A stretch of DNA of 64,000 bases from Kentomonas sorsogonicus (Eukaryota; Euglenozoa; Kinetoplastea; Trypanosomatida; Trypanosomatidae): positions 62,001-126,000 of the forward strand of contig JAQOSZ010000245.1 of NCBI GenBank assembly GCA_030347455.1. Direction: 5' to 3'. The position numbers and the translations under genes were made by a program. Positions 25,065-35,420 of this stretch are shown here, piece after piece (within the stretch, counting starts at the first letter, position 1; each line of letters begins with the position of its first letter). The notes beneath the pieces were generated by a model. That model was not told the origin of the DNA and did not search any database. It was given only the letters and a program-made list of their open reading frames with translations.

Positions 25065-28000
25065 TCATTCTCGTTACTCTCCTCCTCAGCTGTGTGATAG
25101 TGATTATACCTGGGATCGTCCTCACCTTCCCCTCTGTCATCTCTGCCGACCATAACCGACAAGTCTTTCTCCTGCGGGGGTCTCAGCAACAACAGCCGCA
25201 GCAGCCGCTCTTGTGCACTGCTGCTGTTACTGCCAGCGCTAGTGCTATTATTATTATTGTCCCTCTCGCGTGGTGCGCCGATCACAGAGAGACGGGAGGT
25301 GCTGCCCCCGAGGTACGACATACTCGCATTGTTGTTGTTGTTATTCCTTTTTTGCCTGCTGCGCGAGGCGAGCATGTTGTACTGACTGTCGTCGTTTTCA
25401 TTTCCGTAGGAGAAATCACTACTGTTATTATTGTTGTTGTTGCTATGGTCGTGACTGAAATGATAGCCGTATGCGTCGTTTGCTGCGTGCTGCTCTTGTT
25501 TATCCCGCGCCGCCTGTTTTTGAAATGCGCGGTCGGCGGCAAAAATATCTGCCAAATTGAACCGACCAACGACAACGACGTTTTCTTCGCGTGTATTATT
25601 ATTATCATTAATATTATCATTACTACTATTATTGCTTCTACCCCCCGCGCCGGTGGCGGACGCCGAGGAGGAGGCGGAGGAGCGGAGGGTGCGTAGCCGG
25701 CACTAGCGAGCGAGAGTGACCTGTCCGCTGGCGGCCTCAGCAGGAAATACGTACTGTCTTGACTAGCCGCCCAGCCGCGCCGCCCCGGCGGAAGACGAGA
25801 CATTCCGCAAGTCCCTGGCGTTGATAATCGACAGCCGTGACATGCTCACGTCGTTACCATTATTATTATTATTATTATTATTATCACTACTATTATTGTT
25901 GCTTTCAGAATAGTCGCGGTCCAGCCGCAGTATAATCTGACTCTCATCAAAGCGGCCGCCGTTCAACAACATGTCCTCTCTGGCAATCTCAACGAGATTA
26001 AACTGAGAGGTGTAGTAATAGTTGTTGTTGTTGTTGTTGTTATTGTTGTTGTTTTTGTTTCTGCTGCGTGCAGGGTTGTCAGGATCCAAATCGTAATTAT
26101 TACTATTATTATTATTATTAGTAGTAGCGGTAGTACTGCTGCTGCTGCTGCTGGGAGCGGTGAGGGGGGAGGAGGGCGAGAATGGGGGTGGCGGACGGTT
26201 GTGTCGTGCGTTATTATTATTATTACCGCTGTAAAAATCACGCTGAGCAAGGAGTGATTCTTCGCTGCCTCTGCTGTGTGGCTGCGCCTGCGCCGCTGCT
26301 TTTCCTTCGTTCACGCCCGAAACGAGGGACATGTCCAGAGTCCGCTCACGCGGCGGCCGCGGGGCACTCGTCTGCGAGCTCGCATAGGGGTCAATAAGAC
26401 TCACACTGCCACCATCACCATCACCGCCGTTACCGCCAACAGAGGTGTTATAGTAGTTATTGTTGTTGTTATTATTATTATTATTATTATTGCTCCCCGC
26501 GTTCAAATCCGCCGTGCCAGCACTAGTGTTGCCATTGTTCACTCCGACAGCATCCAAAAAACTCGCGGTGCTCACAAAACTACTGTTGTTTGCATTACTA
26601 GTATTGTTATTGTTATTGCTGTTATTATAGTTAGCTCGAATTCTTAGGAAGTACTGGCTTTCCATCATGCTGCTTCCCTCCCCCTCATTCCACACGTCTT
26701 TCCTAATAATATCCACCAAATTAAACGGAGATTCTTCCATCTGATCAAGGCGGTCGCGATTGGTCATCACCGCATGCGTCGGCAGCGGCGGCGGCGGCAG
26801 TGACTTTCCGCCTAACACCTGTTTTTGCTGCTGCTGCTGCTGTTGTTGCATGTACCTGTGCACGGGCGTTTGCATCTGTTGCTGCTGCTGTCTTCTGAGC
26901 TCTTGCTGTTTCTGCTGCTGCGGTGATAGCGGCGCCCGCGGCGGCGGTGGTGACGCTGCGGCTGAGGATGGAGAGGGGGAAATCTGTGGACTTTTGTTGT
27001 TGGCGCTTTTTCTATTATTATTATTATTATTATTAATGCTGTTGTTATTGTTATTGTTTATACTGTCACTCTTACGACTCGAGCCGCTAGTAGTTCTTCT
27101 TTTACTATTGTTGTTATTGCTGGATGGCGAGCGTCCGTCGCCGCCGCCGCTGCTTCCGCTGCCGTGACTGTGATTACTGTTGCTGCTGATACTTCGTCTC
27201 GGCTGAGCACTACTACGCCGACGATTCGTATTATTATTATTATTACTACTACTAACATTATTATTATTATTTGTTTTCTTTTTCGGACTCGATTGGGGGG
27301 ATGCGCTGGATCTTCTCCTTCGTTCCGCCGCCGCCACTGTTTGTTGCTCATTCATGGTTGTCTGCTGCCCTTGCTGTTGTTGTCTCCCCTCGCCCTTTCC
27401 AATACTTGCCCTTGCGCCTCCCCCGCGGCTGGCGTTGCTCGGGCTCCTCCCGTTTGACTGTACGCGGCTGGCATCACCGCTGCTGTTAGTCCTATTATTA
27501 TTATTATTATTATTATTGGCACTGCCACCACCACCGGTACGCTCGCCGCCGCCGTCGCCGGGCCTGGTGCGCTGGCCCCCAACACTGCTGGAGGAGCGGT
27601 GAGAAGGGGAGACGCTCTCCCGCGGACTCACCACCCCTCGCACGCTTACACTTTCTCGCTTCTTTTGACTTCGAGGGGTTGTTTTTTCGTCCTGTGAGCG
27701 TGGGTGAAGTGGGCTGCCGCTGCGGCGGGCGCTAGAACTTCGTTTTGATCTGCTGGCGTTTCCCGTATTGTTGGTACTATTTTGATTCTGCGCGTAGGGA
27801 GAGTCGGACGTGATAGAGACACGGGAGTTTCGCTTTGCACTAGTCCTAGCACTTCCTCCGTTGTCCTTGTTGTTGGCGCTGTTGTTATTACTATTATTAT
27901 CATTATTATTGTTGTTGTTGCTGTGACGGCGATTGCCACCGCTGCCGCCGCCGTTGTTACTACTACTAGTAGCCGTAGTAGTGTTTGTGTTCGTATTAAC

Positions 28001-28108
28001 ATGGCTGTCGATGCTCTCGTAAGTCTTGTTCTTTTTTACATCGGTGGAGGGAGAGAGGGGGCGGCGGGTGCCGCCGTCACTGCTACCGGCGCCTGCCTCC
28101 TCGCTCAT
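9144..28108 (-). CDS. Giant low-complexity modular protein, about 6,300 codons, frame-broken
   Basis: One continuous coding tract of about 18.97 kb from the ATG at 28108 to the stop at 9144. No A/T-rich or pyrimidine-rich gap inside it would mark a gene boundary. It is read in about 17 segments, with changes near 25.79, 25.64, 23.3, 22.64, 22.05, 21.76, 17.8, 16.85, 15.24, 15.05, 14.4, 13.73, 13.09, 11.95, 10.73 and 9.55 kb. Approximate layout from the N-terminus: a Ser/Asn/Arg-rich head (28.1-26.8 kb); seven copies of a four-part module (26.73-23.3 kb); Ser/Gly/Asn-rich disorder (23.3-19.5 kb); three IQ-like motifs (19.4-19.1 kb); a charged helical part with Glu/Asp runs and a Tyr run (17-14.5 kb); and a Gln/Asn/Ser/Pro-rich tail. 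I recognise no enzyme domain. IQ motifs suggest calmodulin or centrin binding, and the repeats suggest a cytoskeletal scaffold. Both are inference. It could be several adjacent genes if internal starts exist. Confidence 0.6.
19085..19400 (-). other. IQ-motif cluster in the giant protein
   Basis: Three IQ-like helices follow one another: IQCCWRRWRARRRARAE, LLLQRVVRGAVVRELY and LALLQRYVRRRQARRLRR. The second fits the consensus I/L-Q-x-x-x-R-G-x-x-x-R best. IQ motifs bind calmodulin-like EF-hand proteins. The flanking sequence is Arg/Leu-rich and is the least repetitive part of this tract. Confidence 0.65.
23305..26725 (-). repeat. Seven imperfect four-part modules in the giant protein
   Basis: Each module is ordered FNLxxIAxED, then S-Q/N-YFLx, then SRLSI/SVI, then STYxLLxPPxxxxLSV, with Asn/Gly spacers. 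Spans: 26315-26725 (degenerate end, RPPRERTLDMSLV), 25705-26002, 25144-25561, 24691-24970, 24295-24574, 23762-24133 and 23305-23578. The first part is best conserved (FNLVDIIRKD, FNLVEIARED, FNLADIFAAD, FSLAQIAQED, FNLAQIAQED, FNLADIARED, FSLVQIAKED). Two frame changes fall between modules 2 and 3. I know of no family with this pattern. Confidence 0.8.
24295..24970 (-). repeat. Near-identical tandem duplication of modules 4 and 5
   Basis: Two copies of about 277 bases, starting 396 bases (132 codons) apart, are almost identical at nucleotide level. Visible differences are few: ENRLEN versus ENRLQN, SSINGG versus SSISGG, and a few silent changes. The intervening linker is not conserved. This points to a recent duplication or to gene conversion. 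Confidence 0.9.
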
Positions 28109-28166
28109 TGAGACTGGAGACTTTGCCTTTTATAAATCCGTCGCAATAGGGAAAAAAAAAGCAACG
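28109..28166 (-). promoter_or_regulatory. Predicted trans-splicing tract for the giant gene
   Basis: The sense strand has a pyrimidine tract rich in T, with a nine-T run, at plus 28150-28165. AAAAG, CAAAG and CTCCAG follow within 45 bases before the ATG at 28108. Any of these AGs could serve as the spliced-leader acceptor. It is the only such arrangement in the 19 kb to the left. Confidence 0.4.
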
Positions 28167-29467
28167 AAAAACACACTGCAGTGCAGTTTCGTTTACGTTG
28201 GATTTCTTGCCTTGTTTTTTTGTGGTTGGGTGTGTTTGTTCGCAATAAGTCTCAGCCGATGCGTGTGTCGGTACGCACGGAGGATATGAGAGAAGAAATA
28301 TATATAAAGTGAAGTGAATAACAGTAAGCAAAAAGTAGAGACGGAGAGCAAAGCAATAAAAAAATGTTTACTACTCCCAAAAGTGATATATACAGATATG
28401 CAGATAGAGGAAAAAAAAACCCAAGCGTGCTTGGGGAAAACTAAATAGTGTAATGAAAGCAAAATAATAACGAAGATGAGGCTTTACACCAAAACGTGGT
28501 GAGTATAGCCAATATAATATATACAAGATACTTTTCTTTTTTCTCTTATTTGTTCGAGAAAGCTGTAAAAAGGAGGAAAAAGCCTTTCCTCTTTCTTTTC
28601 TAGAATGCTGTCTGATTGTTTGGGTTTGATTCCGGAGATACTAGAGAGTCTCTTCTCTTTTTTATTTTCTTCTGACCTTTCAAAATCAAAAGAGCAAAAA
28701 AATATAATAACAATGAGTTATACATGATTGGATGTTGGTGTGGCGGGGGAGGGGAGGTGATGCGGGGAATTGAGTAGCGAATAAGACAGTCATAAATTCA
28801 TGTAAAAAGAAATAAGGAAAGAGAGCGAGAGACAAAATATAACAGCAACATAGCGTCATCACCGTAAGTACACACCCACCCACACGAAAGGAAAACACTT
28901 TCACTCCCGGATACTTTGCTCATGCAAGTATAAATATGTTTTCAGTGGCTGCGCTCTCTTCCAAGCTTTGTCATTTCTTTGTCAAAAACTCATCTCTAGC
29001 CACGCAGTTTCCCAAAGAATTCTTTCTCTTTCTCTCCCAATTTATATATGTATAAATATTGTATTTGTTGTATGCGCCAAATAGAGCAGGGTATCACAAA
29101 ATGATTCAGCAAAGTGCTGCAATTGAATGATCACGTATATAGAGGGAAAAAAAATGAGATATTTCAAAAAAAAGTTCCGTTTTGAGTTGTTTTTCTTGTG
29201 TGTGTGCGTGCGATGAGACAGAGGAGAGAGAGAGAGAGAAAGAGAGAAAAGGAAAGAAACCCATAATACTTAACAACAGCAACAAAAACACGAAAAAAGG
29301 GAAGAAAATTTAAGACATAAGAATGAAGGAAAAACATAAACGAAATAAAACGAGACGTGACGCCTGAAACCACATTTTGATAACGAAAAATATCTATCTC
29401 TAGTTTTTCTCCTCCTTCCTCTCCCCTGAAGATGGCAAACCGGAAAAGCATGTCCACTTTCCATCCA

Positions 29468-29518
<51 letters not shown>

Positions 29519-29601
29519 CATAATTCAATTAAAAAAATAAATAAAGGAAAAAAAGAAGAAGAAGAAGGAAACTATATAGGTAAACACACACAAGTGGGTA
29601 T
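28167..29601. other. A/T-rich intergenic spacer
   Basis: About 1.4 kb without coding signal, holding the 3' flank of the PIG-V gene and the upstream region of the giant gene. A perfect AAT repeat on the plus strand lies at about 29467-29517. GA repeats lie at about 29224-29250. No tRNA or other RNA gene was seen. Confidence 0.6.
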
Positions 29602-32600
29602 TTACGTCCACGGCTGATGGTTTGAGAACATGATGGCGCCAACAATAACGTAGGTTGCACACCACACCAGAATAAAACGGGCAAGCATTCCTACTGATGT
29701 CATGCTTGCTTTTGTTTTTTCTCCTTTTGCAGCTGCCGCTTGCTCGTCGTTGATGGTGTTATTATTACTATTACTTTTTCTATTGTTCTCATCATGGTTA
29801 GTATCACTGTGAGTCGTGTTGCCAGAAAAGAGACGCGCCTCCTCCGCCTCCTTCTTCGTTTCCTTCTCATCTGCCGCCGTCGTCGCCGTCGCCGCTGTCG
29901 CGAGTGTTGCCGGGAAGCGAAGTAGAGGACACAACACGGTAATGATGATGACGGAATAGACGAAGCGGCGGCGGCGGCGGCGGCGGCGCGCGCGAGGGCG
30001 GCGGCGCCAAGGTAGTAGAGCCCCGCGCTGGTACCCACAAAGCGTGTGCTCACCTGCACGTGGATGACGGTGAAGCTGAGCAGTGAGATGGCCAGTGTGT
30101 AGCAGATACTGCACGAGTCGGAGAGAGCCTCCGCCAGGCGGTAGAGAAAAAGCAGCGACCGCTGCCACCACCACCGCTGCCGTAGCAGGGGGCGTTGATT
30201 CCTCTCTTTATTGTCGTTTTTGTTTTTGTCTTTGTTGTTGTTTTTCCCCCTCTCGCTCCTGCACGTGTCGCCGCCGTTCCGACTCTTCGTATTATTATTA
30301 TTATTATTATTATTGCTATTATACATGTTTACCCCTGTCGGGCGGCGCCTCTTCGCATGTCGCCAGCTCGCCGCCCGACTCTCGTCGTAGCCACACGCGC
30401 GCCACACACGGCGGATGCGCGGGCGGACGTAAAACACCCACGCGGCGCACAAGACGACCACCGCGAGCGGGGCGGCGAGCAGCACGTTTGGGTAGTTGAT
30501 GAGACGCCTGTACGAGTGCAGGAAGCCCACGTCCCAGAATTTGGCCTGCGTCAGGCGGTAGTAGTGGTGAAAGGAGTGCCCCCGCGCTCCCGCTCCCGCT
30601 GAGACGCTGTAAACACCAAACACCATTATTATTATTGTTATTGTCATTATTATTATTACTGTCGTCACTAACGCCCTCGCTATGGTGGCGAGACGACGCT
30701 GCCAACGCTGCAGACGATGCAAAAGCGCGGAGAGAAGAAGGGGACGGCGGCGAGGAAAACATGTTTGGCCTGTACTGATGTCCGTACTGCTCCCAGCCCA
30801 TTCTGTTCATAAGCAAGTACGGTACGGCCAGCGCCGCGCACTCCGCCGCCAGCACGCACGCGCGGACGGCGGTCAAGAGGTAAAAGTAGAGTGTGTAGTG
30901 GCGCGAGAAAAAGAAAGAGATGCGGTCGGCAATCGACATGACAGCGCTCGTGCTGTTGTTGCTGTTATTGTTGCCGCCGCTGCGCTGGGTTGTTCTCTTG
31001 TCGTCGTCCGGCGGAGGAGCCGCGTAGGAAACGCGAAAGCGGAAAGAGACAGTCTTGTACGTTTTCTCCGGCTCCTCTTCTTCGTCTTCTTTTTCTTCGT
31101 GCCACCGCCGCTGCCGTCCTTCTTGTTGTTTTTTCTCCTCCTGCAGATTACCTCCTCCCTTGCCGCGGTTAGGGAGCTTCTTGCGGTCCTTGTTGTCGCC
31201 GGCTGTATTTCTTCTGTCTGTGTGCCCGCAAGGGACGAGGGCAGTGGCGACAAACAAGAAAGCGCCGCCGCCGCCACTGGCATCGCTTTCACTTGTGCCC
31301 TTTCTATTCTCCTCTTTGGTATTCTTGCTCTTCTTCTTCTCCTTCCTTTCCTTCGTCATTTGTTGCCTTTCCTTTTCCCGCAGTGCGTTGACGGCGAGCG
31401 GGGGAGGCAAAAACGGGCAGCGAATCACGATCGTCTTGCGTGTTGCTGCTTTGCTTTTCAGAGGGGAGACACCAACGCCGCAGGAGGGAGAGCAAGCGGA
31501 GGAGGAGGAGGAGGAGGTGACGGCGGCGGCGGCGGCGGCGGCGGCGACCACCCCCTCACACGCTCGCTTGTAAAGCTCTTCCGCATATTGCGACCCCAGC
31601 GTGACGCGCAGGCGGCGGTAGCTGCGCCGGGGGAACAGCAGCAGCATCACCAGCGGGTACAGGAGGAAACCGGCGAGAGCGATGCTGTTGGAGCGGATGA
31701 CGCCGCCAACGACAAAGCACGCCACAGCAAGCAGCTCCTTGGCGGAGGGGAGCAGGGACTGGCGGAAAACGATGTGGTACTGTGGGATGATGTCCTTTTC
31801 ATCATCGTCATCTGTTTCTTTTTCATCTTCTTCATCGGTGCCCGCATCACTATTATTACTACTACTACTATTACTACTGTCATTGTCGCCGCAACTGCTG
31901 CTCCTGCTGTTCCAAATAAAGTCTGCGTCGTCAATGCATGGGAGGGCGAGAGGGACCTCCAAGAGGCGACGGCTCCGTGTTTGCGCCTCACCCTGCGCGT
32001 GCGACTGCGCCGCCGCCGCCGCCGTCGACATTCGGAGGAGCGACACTGCCTGTAGGGAAACCACTGAGTGACTCGGCTCACTCCTCGTGTTGCCCGCGTC
32101 GACAGACGACTCCCGCTGCGAGATCAAAAATGGGATACTGTTGTCCCCGTTGCCGACGGTCTTGCTGCTGCTGCTGCTGCTGCTGTGACTGGCGTGGGTG
32201 AATCGGAGTGGTGCGTAGCAGGCGAGGGCGTACACCCCAACCGCCGTCACGAGCGTGAAGAGACTCTCCGTGTAGGCGACGACTTGGAAGACGGCGCTGG
32301 GGCTGAGACAGAAGAAGAGCACGCAGCCGCCGCAGAGACGGTAGACAGCCGTCACGTACGCACGGTAGCGGCGGAGGGAGCGCGCCTCCTCGTCCTCCTC
32401 CTCCTCCACTTTTTCTTTTTGTTGATTCCCTTTGCTGTCTCGCTCCCCCGTTTCCTCCTCCTCCTCTGCCGCCGCCGCCGCCCCTTTTTCTTGTTGCTCC
32501 TCTCCAGTTCCACCGCCGTCGCTTTTGCCCTCCCCGCTGCGCGGCGGCAGCAGACGGCGTGGGAGGGCGAGGAGGGTGGAGAAGTCGTCGTAAAGAGTCC

Positions 32601-33819
32601 CCAGTGCCCCCTGCGCCACGCGCGCGCGCGTCACGCTCGCTCCTTGCGCTTCTCTTCTTTCCGCCGCCGCCTCAGGGCCGAGCAGCGTGAGCAGCAGCAG
32701 CCGCCGCACCAGCAGCGCGCCGCCGCCGCTGGCGACCACGTTGAGCAGCGCCACAAACAGCGCCGCGCCGCCCGCGACGGACGCCGGCCGCAGCCGCCGC
32801 CCAACGCCCCAGTTGAGGGCGCGCGTCACGGAGGTGTTGTAGACCGCCATCGAGTAGTGTTGCTGCTGCTGCTGGCAGTGCTGCTCCTGATGATAATGGG
32901 CGCCGCCGCCCCCGTCGCCCGGCGGCAGCAGGTGCAGAAACAGGACCGAGTTGACAAAGCGGAAAAGCATCGGGACGAGTGGGAAGAAGACGATGACGTC
33001 CTCGCAGGCGTACCCGTGACGTGCGATAAAGTCAAAGTGCGCCGCGTCCCACTGCCGCAGCGCGGAGAAGGAGCGAAACATCACTGGCGGCGGTGACGAC
33101 GATGACAATGACGACTCCGCTACAGACAATCGGGGCAGCGGCGCGGAGGACACACGCGATGCGGGGGGAGAAGAAGAAGAGGAAGAGGCGGCGGCGACGG
33201 CGGCAACAGTGGACAGCGCGTCGCGCGTTGCGGTGTGATTGTTGTGGCGACTCATCGCAAGCGGCGGCGCCGGCGTCAGCACCTCCGACGTGTCCTGCGT
33301 CAGGAAGAGAAAGCTCCCGGAGCCCAAGTAGGCGGGGGTGGCGGGGGAGGCAAGCAGGTACTCCGCGGCGCCCGCCAGCCAGTACGAAGAGGAGGAAGAG
33401 GCGGAGGCGGCGGCCGCGGCAAGAGCAGAACCGTCTCCCTTCCCCTCCCCCTCCCCCTCTCCTTCTCCTCCCCGGTGCGCATCGCCCCTTAGCGGGAGCG
33501 GTCGGCGGTTGAGAAAGTACCGGGGGCGGTGCATCACGCCGCGGCAGCGAGGCGGCGACAGTGCACCAGAAGCGCCGCCATAGCCGCCGCCATAGCCGCC
33601 GCCGGCAGTGGTGGTGGCAGCGGTGGCGGTGCCCTCGCAGCGCAGAAAAGCCCCGAAGTGGTCGAAGAGGTGCAGGGCGAGCAGCGGGAGGAGGACGTGG
33701 GAGGCCTGGCACAGCGCCAGCACGCACAGCCGCACGCACACTACAAGTGCAAATACTTGTGCGTCGCTGGCGGCGCCGAGACGCGTTAGTGTCACCGCAC
33801 GGCGCGCAGCAGCCCGCAT
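29602..33819 (-). CDS. GPI mannosyltransferase 2 (PIG-V/Gpi18), enlarged and frame-broken
   Basis: PIG-V adds the second, alpha-1,6-linked mannose of GPI precursors from dolichol-phosphate-mannose in the ER membrane. Family landmarks appear in order: a first membrane helix (VFALVVCVRLCVLALCQ), the catalytic-loop region QWDAAHFDFIARHGY followed by VIVFFPLVPML, then FFCLSPSAVFQVVAYTESLF, the segment FWDVGFLHSYRRLINYPNVLLA, VQVSTRFVGTSAGLYY, and the C-terminal IVGAIMFSNHQPWT, matching the family's ending in N-x-x-PWT. Total length is about 1,400 codons against about 500, because loops carry long Ser/Glu/Asn/Ala inserts. I use the ATG at 33819, since the open frame further upstream begins only at a GTG. 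The reading frame changes twice, near 30.62 and 29.97 kb, the second inside a GCC repeat. All landmarks survive, so I take it as a functional gene. Confidence 0.88.
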
Positions 33820-33885
33820 GGGACGCGGCAGCAAACACGTATGAAGAGAGGTCGGTGGGGGGAAGAGGGAGGAGGAGAGAAGAGA

Positions 33886-33925
33886 AGCTTTAAAACGCAC
33901 GAAAAGGGATTTGAAAAAAAAAGAA
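33886..33925 (-). promoter_or_regulatory. Predicted spliced-leader acceptor of the PIG-V gene
   Basis: A T-rich tract on the sense strand (plus 33905-33925) is followed by TTTTAAAG, whose AG is at 33888-33889. The leader between it and the ATG at 33819 is itself strongly pyrimidine-rich and contains no further AG. Confidence 0.4.
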
Positions 33926-34500
33926 ATACGACAACACAGTGTAAAAAAAAAAAAGAGAAAGGATGACTGAAAAAAAAACTATAACAAGAAGAGAAAAAGA
34001 GGACAAGCACACACTCACGCAAAGCTGTAGCGTCTGTACACAAATGTGAGTACACGAGATAAAAAACACAAACGAAACAACAACAACACCAAGAGCAGCC
34101 GAGTAGAGACAATCGAAAAACAATCAGACAAACACGCAAAAACAAAGAGAGAGAAGACAAACTCAGAAAACGGGGGGGGGGGGGAGGGAAGGAGGAAGGG
34201 GAGGGGGAGGGAAGAGTTTCTCTATCTTTTGTCCTGGGCGTGCGTGAATCTAATTAACAGTGTAAAGCGGAGTGTCCTAGTTCGGTCCGTTGCTACCCGC
34301 GAGAAAGTACGGAGAGAAAGAGAGAGAGAGAGAGAGGGAGAGAGAGAGAGAGAGAGGGAGAGATGGAGGGAGCAGGAGAGAGGAGTGTAGGGTGGGACGG
34401 GAGGGGGGGGGGGGGAGGAAAAGATGCAAATATATGCGAGCCGAACATGCGTGGCGACACAGACACAGACACACAGACACACACGTATATATATACGGAG
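33926..34500. other. Unique intergenic spacer left of the tandem array
   Basis: A-rich sequence, then G runs (about 34165-34176 and 34405-34416) and GA and CA dinucleotide repeats. No coding signal. It differs from the array spacer and marks the left boundary of the array near 34500. Confidence 0.55.
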
Positions 34501-35013
34501 ACGGTTACGCGGCGGCGGCGGTCATTTCATTTCAACGCGTCTTCTTTTTTTGTAATGTTGTTGAGAGAGGCAAGGGGCAGTAGTAAGAAATAAATAGATA
34601 AATGGATTGGGGTAGTAATAAGTGTTGGGGGGGGGGGTAGTATGAAGCTGCACAGTACGTCTGCTTGTATCTGCCTGCGTCTGCGTGTGTGTTGGCGCTT
34701 GCGTTGTTCAGTCGAGGGAGGGAGACGCGCCGGCGAGCGGTGAGCCACACGACACAGGAGAAGAGAGAGAAGGGAAGGCGCAGAGTCACCCGCAAAGGAC
34801 ACGAAAAAAAAAGAAGAGAGAAAAGTCAAAAAGAGACAAAACAGGACGGGGAGTAAAGAGAGTCACTTGCGAGAGAGGGTGTGAGGGGGGGGGGGGGGAA
34901 TAAAAAGACGATAGGGGCTCTCGTGACTAATCACTATGTGTATACGTAAATATATAAATGTATATATACTGATGGGGAGTATTTAATTCGGGGCGACGGA
35001 CAAGACAAACCAA

Positions 35014-35047
<34 letters not shown>

Positions 35048-35099
35048 GGAGGGTGTAGAAATAATTAAAAGAAAGAAGTTAAAAAGTAGTTAGGCGCGA

Positions 35100-35420
35100 G
35101 AGGGTGAGAGCACCTCTCGGCAAAAGGGGGATGAGAGGAAGGAGAGTAATTTATAAATACATCTCGGGATGTGTATGTATGTATGATGGGTGCAGATACA
35201 AAATAATAATAATAATAGTAATTACCAATACCCCCCCCCCCCCAACGGTAACATCAGCAAACGCCACCGTACCAACAGCCATACGAGGAAATAATAATAC
35301 GAGTGGATGAAAGTAAATAAATATATGTGCACACTCACTCCCGCAAAACAACAGCTACCGTGCGTGTGTGTATGCGCCGCCCCAGCGCACCAAACACGCA
35401 GGGAGGTGTCATTACGGTAA
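35100..35420 (-). other. 3' flank of array copy 1
   Basis: Non-coding, shared with the flanks of copies 2 and 3 at about 38320-38645 and 41530-41851. It includes a short AAT repeat, a C run of variable length (15 here, 8 and 6 in the other units, near 35230, 38450 and 41665) and GT repeats. The region 34500-35100 to its left is also shared and is GA- and G-rich. Confidence 0.6.

Noticed and set aside
9144-28108. Introns as the cause of frame changes
   Set aside because: Coding segments abut or overlap with no removable gap, GT-AG pairs are not consistently placed, and kinetoplastids have almost no cis-spliced introns.
28686-29457. Short minus-strand open frames in the 28.2-29.6 kb spacer
   Set aside because: They are Phe/Leu/Ser-rich translations of A/T-rich DNA with no conserved pattern.
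33820-33900. Upstream start extending PIG-V to 33900
   Set aside because: That reading begins at a GTG, and the extra residues are coded by the pyrimidine-rich leader. The ATG at 33819 directly precedes the first membrane region.
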